From: an uncultured Collinsella sp. | GTDB lineage: Bacteria > Actinomycetota > Coriobacteriia > Coriobacteriales > Coriobacteriaceae | Direction: 5' to 3' | Length of the DNA stretch: 18,966 nucleotides | NCBI GenBank assembly: GCA_900546825.1 | Contig: UREE01000037.1 | Coordinates: 1-18,966, forward strand | Shown here: positions 1 through 5,475 of the stretch, in pieces | Position numbering within the stretch: position 1 is the stretch's first letter | Layout: each line of letters begins with the position of its first letter | Program-made: the position numbers and the translations under genes | The notes under the pieces: model-generated | Told to the model about the DNA's origin: nothing | What the model saw: only the letters and a program-made list of their open reading frames with translations | Databases searched by the model: none

Positions 1-720
1 GATCTGCGCGATGCGGTTCTCGATGCCGTCGAACATGGGGTCGCCGATGCCCGCGGGAAGCCCATAAATGCCGCACTCCACGATGCCGCCGATGCTGTCG
101 AGTTCGTCGCGTGCGGCTAGGATCTCCTCGCGCATGCGGCCGGCTGCGGCGGCGTCAATGCAAGGAAGATCGTTCGTTAGGATCGCTTTGCGGTCGGCCT
201 CGCGATAGACCATATCGTCCATCGGCAGGTCGGAGATGCCGCCGATCTGCGCGACGTGCGCCATTACTTTAATGCCGCGGGCCTCGAGTGCCTGCAGCGC
301 AATGCCGCCGGCGATGCACAGGGGTGCCGTTAGGCGGCCGGAGAAGTGCCCGCCACCGGCGACATCGTGCATGTTGTGATACTTCACGCGCGCAGGGAAG
401 TCCGCATGTCCGGGGCGGGGCTTGCGGCGCAGCTCGGAGTAATCCTTGGAGCGCGTGTTGGTGTTCTCGATAATCGCGGCGATGGGCGCGCCGGTGGTAT
501 GTCCATCGACCACACCGGCGATGATGTGGGCGTCGTCGGCCTCGCGGCGTTTGGTCGCGGTCTCGTCGCGACCGGGGGCGCGACGGTCAAGGAAGGCCTG
601 CAGCTGCTCCTGGTCCACGGCGATGCCCGCCGGGATGCCATCGAGTGAGCAGCCGATGGCGGGGGAGTGCGACTGGCCGAAGATGCTTAAGTGCAAGACG
701 TTGCCAAAGGTCGAGGACAT
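1..720 (-). CDS. aroC: Chorismate synthase, C-terminus cut by window edge
   Basis: Chorismate synthase turns EPSP into chorismate using reduced FMN, the last step of the shikimate pathway in the cytoplasm. The first 240 codons are present and no stop is reached before the left edge; the family is usually about 360-390 residues, so about one third is missing. Visible signatures are FGQSHSPAIG near residue 14, RPGHADF, and GGGHFSGRLTAP, a variant of the GGGRxSxRET motif that resembles clostridial enzymes. The ATG at 720-718 has a strong GGAGG site six bases upstream, inside the end of aroA. Only one base separates it from the aroA stop, so the two are probably translationally coupled. It is the most distal visible gene of the leftward aro operon. 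Confidence 0.95.
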   Translation of the reverse strand, partial: MSSTFGNVLHLSIFGQSHSPAIGCSLDGIPAGIAVDQEQLQAFLDRRAPGRDETATKRREADDAHIIAGVVDGHTTGAPIAAIIENTNTRSKDYSELRRKPRPGHADFPARVKYHNMHDVAGGGHFSGRLTAPLCIAGGIALQALEARGIKVMAHVAQIGGISDLPMDDMVYREADRKAILTNDLPCIDAAAAGRMREEILAARDELDSIGGIVECGIYGLPAGIGDPMFDGIENRIAQI

Positions 721-721
721 G

Positions 722-2041
722 CTATTCCTCCTCGAGTGTGACCTTGCCGCCCAGCAGGCGGTAGTGGTCGAAGAAATCGGGATAGGACTTGTTGACGGCC
801 TCGGCGCCGTGGATTACGACCTCGCCAGTGGCGCGGCTCGCGGCGATAGCGGCCATCATGGCGATGCGATGGTCGTTGTGCGAATCGACCTCGCCGCCGG
901 TGAAGGCATCGACACCCTTGATGATGAGGTCATCGCCGGCAATGCGCACCTGCGCGCCCAGCGCGGTGAGCTCGCAGGTGGTGGTGACCAGACGGTCGGA
1001 TTCCTTGATGCGTAGACGGGCGCAATCGCGGATAAAGGTGCGGCCCTGTGCCAGCGAGGCCACGGCCGAGATGACGGGCACCAGGTCCGGAATGTCGTGG
1101 GCACTCATCTCAAAGCCGGCGAGCTTGTCGGACTGCACGGTGGCGGCGTTGGTGGAGCGCACGATGCGGGCGCCAAAGCGCGAAAGCGCGGCAAGCACGT
1201 TACGGTCGCCCTGTGCGGAGCTTAGCGACACGCCCTCGACGGTGATTGGGTCGGTGCCGATGGCGCCGGCGCACAGCCAAAAGGCGGCGTTGGACCAGTC
1301 GCCCTCGACGGCTACGCTGCCGGGCGTGCGGTACGATCCGCTGTTCACGCGGAAGTTCGTGACCTCGGGCTGGCCGTCCTTGGCCGGAATGCGCTCGACG
1401 TTGACCTCGACGCCAAAGGCCTTCATGGCCTGGATGGTCAGGTTGATGTAGGGGCGGCTCTCGATGAGGCCGGTTACCTGCACGCAGGAGGGCTGGGCCA
1501 GCAGCGGGGCTGCCAGCAGCAGGCCGGAGATATACTGCGAGCTCACGTTGCCCGGAAGCACAAAGGTGCCCGGGCGCATGCGGCCGCTCGTCTTGAGCGG
1601 AAAACCGCCCAGACCCTGTAGGTCGCAGCCGGCGGCGATGATCTCGTCCGAGAGCGGGGAGAGCGGGCGGGCGCCCAAGCGCCCCTGACCCACAAAAGTT
1701 GCTTCTGCGCCCAGCGCGCAGGCGACGGGCAACATAAAGCGGAGCGTGGATCCACTTTCACCGCAGTCAAGCGTGCTGCCGGCAAGGGCCTTGAGCAGGC
1801 CAAACTCAACACTCTTCATGGTGGGGTGGACCTGGAAGCCGTCCTCGACGGTCTCGATGCGAGCACCCAGGGCCGTAAGGCAACGCACCGTGGCCTCGAT
1901 GTCGGCGCAGGTGGTATTGCAGGTGACGTGCGTCTCGCCGTTGGCAAGCGCAGCGCAGATGATGAGGCGATGCGCCATCGACTTGGACGCGATGGCGGGA
2001 ACGGTGCCCTTAAGCGGGGACGGGGTGATGCGGGCTAGCAT
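722..2041 (-). CDS. aroA: 3-phosphoshikimate 1-carboxyvinyltransferase (EPSP synthase)
   Basis: EPSP synthase joins phosphoenolpyruvate to shikimate-3-phosphate, the sixth shikimate step and the target of glyphosate. The protein is 439 residues, normal for the family. Visible motifs are SKSMAHR (residues 19-25, with the Lys and Arg that bind substrates), GESGSTLRF (94-102), SSQYISGLLLAAPLL, DIPDLVPV (with the catalytic-type Asp), RIKESDRL and HNDHRIAM. The loop written NAGTAMRP in E. coli reads ESGSTLRF here, so the position matching E. coli Pro101 is Phe102. The same pattern is known in clostridial-type enzymes. The ATG at 2041 overlaps the end of aroB by 7 bp, which implies coupled translation. 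Identification is secure; inhibitor response cannot be read from sequence alone. Confidence 0.97.
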   Translation of the reverse strand: MLARITPSPLKGTVPAIASKSMAHRLIICAALANGETHVTCNTTCADIEATVRCLTALGARIETVEDGFQVHPTMKSVEFGLLKALAGSTLDCGESGSTLRFMLPVACALGAEATFVGQGRLGARPLSPLSDEIIAAGCDLQGLGGFPLKTSGRMRPGTFVLPGNVSSQYISGLLLAAPLLAQPSCVQVTGLIESRPYINLTIQAMKAFGVEVNVERIPAKDGQPEVTNFRVNSGSYRTPGSVAVEGDWSNAAFWLCAGAIGTDPITVEGVSLSSAQGDRNVLAALSRFGARIVRSTNAATVQSDKLAGFEMSAHDIPDLVPVISAVASLAQGRTFIRDCARLRIKESDRLVTTTCELTALGAQVRIAGDDLIIKGVDAFTGGEVDSHNDHRIAMMAAIAASRATGEVVIHGAEAVNKSYPDFFDHYRLLGGKVTLEEE

Positions 2042-3141
2042 GCGGATGCGTCTCCCTTCTGGCCGAGGCCCTCGGCAATGAGTTCGTGGAAAGTGGAAAG
2101 CGGCGTGCGGTCGATACTGCAGCGGCCAATGCCGTGCGGAATCACCAGGTCGATAGTGTCGCCCGCGCGCTTCTTGTCGTGGAGCGCCTCGGCAAAGACG
2201 GCATCGGCATCTAGGTCGCAGCGGGTCTTGAGGCCATGGCGGGCGCAGAGTTCCTCAATACGATCGGGCAGTGCAGCATCGCAAATGCCGTGCAGGGCCG
2301 CGGCGCGCGTGATGATACCCATGCCGATCGACACGCAGTTGCCGTGTCCCAGCTCAAAGTGCTCGCAGGCCTCGACGGCGTGCCCGGCGCTGTGTCCAAA
2401 GTTGAGGAGCTTGCGCTGGTTGTTTTCGCGCTCGTCGGCGACGACCACGGCGCGCTTGATGTCGATATTGCGGGCGATGATGAGCGCTACGCGGGCCACA
2501 TCGCGGTTGAGCAGCTCCAGCGTGAGCGGGGTCTTCTCCAGCTCGGCGAAGAGCTCCGGGTCGGCGATCACGGCGTGCTTGACGACCTCGCCGCAGCCGT
2601 CGGCGAACTGCTCGGGAGTGAGGGTGGCCAGGCACCCCACGTCGGCGATAACCACGCTCGGCTGCCAAAAGGCGCCGGCCAAGTTCTTGCCGGCAGCCAG
2701 GTCGATGGCGGTCTTGCCTCCCACCGACGAATCCACCATGGCGAGCAGGCTCGTGGGGATCTGCACAAACTTGCAGCCGCGCATGTAGGTGGCGGCCACA
2801 AAGCCCGTCACGTCGCCCACGACACCGCCGCCGAGTGCCACGATCACGTCGGAGCGCGAAAGCTCGTGCTCGGCCACAAACTCCAAAATGGCAACATAGG
2901 TTTCGGCGCGCTTATGGGCCTCGCCGGCCTCGAAGGTGCAGATGCTCACCTCGTAGCCTGACGCTTCCAGGCTCTGCTTAACGGGCATCTGGTAGAGGGG
3001 GCCCACGTTGGTGTCCGTAACGATGACGGCCTTGGTGCCGCCGGCAGTGGCGCGCACGAGCGGTCCCGCCTGCTCCAGCAAAAACGTGCCAACATGCACC
3101 TGGTAGGGGCGTGCGGTGTCGATATCGATGGTAATCGCCAT
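2035..3141 (-). CDS. aroB: 3-dehydroquinate synthase
   Basis: DHQ synthase cyclises DAHP to 3-dehydroquinate, the second shikimate step, using NAD and a divalent metal. The protein is 368 residues, the usual size for a single-function bacterial AroB. The NAD-binding loop GGGVVGD is at 104-110 and the substrate-binding stretch SLLAMVDSSVGGKTAID at 131-147. Likely metal ligands are Glu185 (GCGEVVKHA), His250 (LNFGHSAGHA) and His266, whose 16-residue spacing between the two histidines fits the family. The ATG at 3141 is preceded by an AAAGGA site about nine bases away. The gene overlaps aroA by 7 bp and follows tyrA after 36 bp, so it sits inside the operon. Confidence 0.97.
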   Translation of the reverse strand: MAITIDIDTARPYQVHVGTFLLEQAGPLVRATAGGTKAVIVTDTNVGPLYQMPVKQSLEASGYEVSICTFEAGEAHKRAETYVAILEFVAEHELSRSDVIVALGGGVVGDVTGFVAATYMRGCKFVQIPTSLLAMVDSSVGGKTAIDLAAGKNLAGAFWQPSVVIADVGCLATLTPEQFADGCGEVVKHAVIADPELFAELEKTPLTLELLNRDVARVALIIARNIDIKRAVVVADERENNQRKLLNFGHSAGHAVEACEHFELGHGNCVSIGMGIITRAAALHGICDAALPDRIEELCARHGLKTRCDLDADAVFAEALHDKKRAGDTIDLVIPHGIGRCSIDRTPLSTFHELIAEGLGQKGDASAC

Positions 3142-3177
3142 AAGCTTCGGTCCTTTCGACCTGGCGTGATGGGTTGT

Positions 3178-4092
3178 CTAGTGGGAGGCCTCGTCGTCGA
3201 GTGCGCGCTTAATGCGGTCGCCCTCGGCAAGGAGATTCTCCAGATAGCGCTGGTCGCGGTCCTTGAGCGCGCGGCTGTAGGCGCCGAGCGATTCGATCAG
3301 ATGGTCGATCTCGAAGGCGAGCGCGTCGGCGTCGTCGATCATGAGCTCGGACCACATTTGCGGGTTGAGGTGCGCTACGCGGGTGAGGTCGCGGTAGCTG
3401 CCGGCCGAAAAGCCGTGGTGAACCTGAGCGGTCGGGCTCTTAACATAGGCGTTTGAGACGACATGCGCGAGCTGGCTCGTAAAGGCGATGACGCGGTCGT
3501 GCTCGGCGGCGCTCGTCACGCTGAACTTGCCAAAGCCCAAGGGGCGCACCATCTCGCGCACCTGGCCCAAGAGCTCGAGCTTAAGGGCATCGTCTACCGC
3601 GGGTGGAACGAGCACCAGGGGAGCGCCCTGGAACAGGTCGGCGCGGGAGTGCGCATAGCCCGAGTACTGCGTGCCCGCCATGGGGTGCGCGCCCACAAAG
3701 TAAAAGTCGTGCTCGCGGGCAAGCTCAAAGGCGCGCTCGCACACGATGCCCTTGACGCCCACCGTGTCGATCACCACGGGGCCCATGATGGCCTCGGTAT
3801 CGGTGGCGTCGGCGAGTGCCTGGGCGTGTGCCTCGAGCCACTCGATGCAGGCTTCGGGGTAGCAAGCCAGGACGATGATGTCGCATTCGCCGAGCGTCTC
3901 GTCGTTGAGCTCGCCGGCAACGGTGCCCATGCTGGCAGCCGTCATGACATCGTCATCGGGATCCCAGGCCAGCACGCGGACGCCCGCCTGCGCATAGCCG
4001 CGGGCAAAGCTGCCGCCGATGAGGCCAAGGCCGACGATGCCGGCGCACTTGGGGCCGCCCTGGTTAACGCGCGCGTTTCTCACTGTACCCAT
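3178..4092 (-). CDS. tyrA: Prephenate dehydrogenase, tyrosine branch
   Basis: Prephenate dehydrogenase oxidatively decarboxylates prephenate to 4-hydroxyphenylpyruvate, the precursor of tyrosine. The 304-residue protein begins with a Rossmann NAD(P) loop, GLGLIGGS at 21-28, and carries the family signature GAHPMAGTQYSGY at 134-146, which includes a conserved active-site His. There is no chorismate mutase domain at the N-terminus and no ACT domain at the C-terminus, so it is the short stand-alone form; arogenate use cannot be excluded. The ATG at 4092 lies three bases past the aroF stop and takes its GGAG site from the end of aroF. Sitting second in the operon ties tyrosine output to the first shikimate step. 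Confidence 0.93.
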   Translation of the reverse strand: MGTVRNARVNQGGPKCAGIVGLGLIGGSFARGYAQAGVRVLAWDPDDDVMTAASMGTVAGELNDETLGECDIIVLACYPEACIEWLEAHAQALADATDTEAIMGPVVIDTVGVKGIVCERAFELAREHDFYFVGAHPMAGTQYSGYAHSRADLFQGAPLVLVPPAVDDALKLELLGQVREMVRPLGFGKFSVTSAAEHDRVIAFTSQLAHVVSNAYVKSPTAQVHHGFSAGSYRDLTRVAHLNPQMWSELMIDDADALAFEIDHLIESLGAYSRALKDRDQRYLENLLAEGDRIKRALDDEASH

Positions 4093-4095
4093 GGG

Positions 4096-5118
4096 CTACT
4101 CCATGGTCTCTTGGCAGACGACCTCGCGGATGGCTCGGATGCGGCGCATGGTGTCGTCGAACTGATCGGGGGTGAGGGCCTGGGCGCCGTCGGACCAGGC
4201 GCGGCTCGGCTCGTCGTGGACCTCGATCTCCAGGCCGTTGGCGCCGCAGGCGGTCGCGGCAAGCGCCATGGGCTCAACGTAGCGGGTGTAGCCGGTGGCG
4301 TGGCTGGGGTCGGCGACGACGGGCAGGTGCGACAGGTGGTGCAGCACCGGCACGGCGTTGAGGTCGAAGGTGTTGCGAGTACGGGTCTCGAAGGTGCGGA
4401 TGCCGCGCTCGCACAGGATGACATTGTCGTTGCCCTCGCTCATGATGTACTCGGCGGCCATGAGCAGCTCATCGATCGTGCCGGACATGCCGCGCTTAAG
4501 CAAGATCGGAGTCTTGGTCTTGCCGACCTCTTTGAGCAGAGGGAAGTTCTGGGCGTTGCGGGCGCCGATCTGCATGACGTCGATTTTCTTGTCCAGGAAG
4601 ACCTGCACGTCGCGCGGGTCCATGATCTCGGTGACGATCGGCATGTCGAGCTCGGCAGACGCCTCGCACAGCAGGTCCAGGCCGGCAGGGCCCATGCCCT
4701 GGTAGGCGTACGGGGAAGTGCGGGGCTTGTAGGCGCCGCCGCGCAGCATCGTGGCACCGGCGGCCTTCACGCGGCGGGCGATGCGGATGAGGTTCTCGCC
4801 CTCGACGGAGCACGGGCCAGCGATGACCTGGAACTGATCGCCGCCTACATGTACGCCGTGGCCGCAGTCGATGACGGAGTCCTCGGGGTGGAACTTGCGG
4901 TTGGCGCGCTTGAACGGCTCGGAGACGCGCTGCACGCGCTCGACGACATCCATGGACTCGAGCAGGAACGGGTCGATCTTGGTCGTATCGCCCACCAGGC
5001 CGATGATCGTCTCATTCTCGCCGCGCGAGACATCGGTCTTCAGGCCCTTTTTCTCAATCCAGCTGACGATATGGCTGACGGCCTCGTCGCTGGCGCTCTG
5101 CTTTAAAATTGCAATCAT
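4096..5118 (-). CDS. aroF: 3-deoxy-7-phosphoheptulonate synthase (DAHP synthase), type I-beta with regulatory N-domain
   Basis: DAHP synthase condenses erythrose-4-phosphate with phosphoenolpyruvate, the committed step of aromatic synthesis. The protein is 340 residues. Residues 1-70 (MIAILKQSAS onward) form the ferredoxin-like domain that, in the Thermotoga maritima enzyme, carries feedback inhibition by Tyr and Phe. The catalytic barrel shows GPCSVE at 101-106, RGGAYKPRTSPY at 126-137, LLKRGMSGT and DPSHATG. The frame stays open to an ATG at 5166, but I chose the ATG at 5118. It matches the family N-terminus and has a GAGG site six bases upstream, while the longer version would begin inside the leader hairpin loop. 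It is the first gene of the aro operon; the gene-symbol letter (aroF, aroG or aroA) differs by organism. Confidence 0.95.
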   Translation of the reverse strand: MIAILKQSASDEAVSHIVSWIEKKGLKTDVSRGENETIIGLVGDTTKIDPFLLESMDVVERVQRVSEPFKRANRKFHPEDSVIDCGHGVHVGGDQFQVIAGPCSVEGENLIRIARRVKAAGATMLRGGAYKPRTSPYAYQGMGPAGLDLLCEASAELDMPIVTEIMDPRDVQVFLDKKIDVMQIGARNAQNFPLLKEVGKTKTPILLKRGMSGTIDELLMAAEYIMSEGNDNVILCERGIRTFETRTRNTFDLNAVPVLHHLSHLPVVADPSHATGYTRYVEPMALAATACGANGLEIEVHDEPSRAWSDGAQALTPDQFDDTMRRIRAIREVVCQETME

Positions 5119-5128
5119 GGTGTGCCTC

Positions 5129-5191
5129 TCACCTCGATGGATAACCCTTGCAAAAACGGCCCGCATCGCGAGCCGTGTATATATGGTGCAT
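5129..5191 (-). CDS. Possible 20-codon leader peptide of the aro operon
   Basis: A short ORF starts with ATG at 5191 and ends with TGA at 5131-5129, ten bases before aroF. The peptide begins MHHIYTARD and contains Tyr at codons 5 and 17 and Phe at 13. The codon-5 Tyr (TAC, 5179-5177) touches the 5' arm of the hairpin at 5176-5156. No SD site precedes it. If the -10-like TATAAA at 5202-5197 is real, the transcript would start at or next to the ATG and the ORF would be leaderless. No homology is claimed. It may be chance, and its translation would run right through the hairpin. Confidence 0.3.
   Translation of the reverse strand: MHHIYTARDAGRFCKGYPSR
5152..5176 (-). terminator. Terminator-shaped hairpin in the aro leader, likely attenuator
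   Basis: Read on the minus strand, ACGGCTCGC (5176-5168), loop GAT and GCGGGCCGT (5164-5156) form a 9-bp stem with one G-U pair. The stem runs directly into TTTT (5155-5152), giving five T in a row with the last stem base. It faces aroF and ends 33 bp before its ATG. No minus-strand gene lies upstream that would need a terminator here, because the neighbour is a plus-strand tRNA. On the plus strand the same stem has an A-C mismatch and no T-run after it. The simplest reading is conditional termination of the aro transcript. Confidence 0.65.
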
Positions 5192-5196
5192 GAGAG

Positions 5197-5202
5197 TTTA
5201 TA
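5197..5202 (-). promoter_or_regulatory. Possible -10 box for the aro operon leader
   Basis: The minus strand reads TATAAA, five bases before the ATG of the short leader ORF. No good -35 is visible at 16-18 bp; TTTAGA sits 21 bp upstream (18 bp if TAGTAT is taken as the -10). The 5119-5322 gap must hold the aro promoter, and this is the best AT-rich hexamer upstream of the hairpin. Weak on its own. Confidence 0.3.
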
Positions 5203-5305
5203 CTATCTGATTCGCTTTTGCCTTCTAAAGTGAGCCGTTGCGCCGCGTCTTCCCCGGAATTGCAAAGCTTTTTCTTTTATTATGATAGCCCGTGGTGCAC
5301 TTGGG

Positions 5306-5311
5306 TATAAT
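5306..5311 (+). promoter_or_regulatory. -10 box of the tRNA-Arg gene
   Basis: A perfect TATAAT lies 11 bp upstream of the first tRNA base, a normal distance for a tRNA promoter with a very short 5' leader. No clear -35 hexamer is seen 16-19 bp upstream; the region around 5280-5288 is AT-rich but does not match TTGACA. Confidence 0.5.
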
Positions 5312-5322
5312 GCCAACCGTTG

Positions 5323-5399
5323 GCCCTATTAGCTCAGGGGATTAGAGCGTCTGCCTCCGGAGCAGAAGGCCGTTGGTTCGAATCCAACATGGGGCACCA
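5323..5399 (+). tRNA. tRNA-Arg, anticodon CCG, CCA encoded
   Basis: A complete cloverleaf can be folded by hand. The acceptor stem GCCCTAT (5323-5329) pairs with ATGGGGC (5389-5395) with one G-U. The D stem is GCTC/GAGC with loop AGGGGATTA, and the anticodon stem is TCTGC/GCAGA with loop CTCCGGA. The variable loop is AGGCC, and the T stem GTTGG/CCAAC closes the loop TTCGAAT. The anticodon at 5357-5359 is CCG, which reads the arginine codon CGG. The discriminator base is A and the 3' CCA is encoded. It has its own -10 upstream and a terminator just downstream. Confidence 0.97.
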
Positions 5400-5410
5400 T
5401 CGAACGTGAG

Positions 5411-5447
5411 ACCGTCCGAACCTCGCATGGTCCGGGCGGTTTTTCTT
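5411..5447 (+). terminator. Intrinsic terminator after tRNA-Arg
   Basis: ACCGTCCG (5411-5418) pairs with CGGGCGGT (5433-5440), 8 bp with one G-U, around a 14-base loop. It is followed by TTTTCTT (5441-5447). It begins 12 bases after the tRNA 3' end and ends under 30 bases before the ATPase start, so it should separate the two genes. Confidence 0.85.
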
Positions 5448-5475
5448 ATACCGACGCGACGTGATGGGACGTGGT

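Noticed and set aside
3463..5106. A 547-codon open frame on the plus strand opposite tyrA and aroF
   Set aside because: It lies antisense to two genes with full family motifs, crosses both gene boundaries, and its protein is a His/Gly/Val/Ala-rich shadow with no domain. It is a GC-rich codon artefact.
5119..5166. Longer aroF start at ATG 5166
   Set aside because: The extra 16 residues do not match the family, the ATG lies in the leader hairpin loop and has no SD, while ATG 5118 has a good SD.
5119..5322. T-box riboswitch upstream of aroF
   Set aside because: A terminator is present, but I found no specifier-loop layout and no T-box consensus core in the leader, and the leader before the hairpin is too short if the -10 candidate is right.
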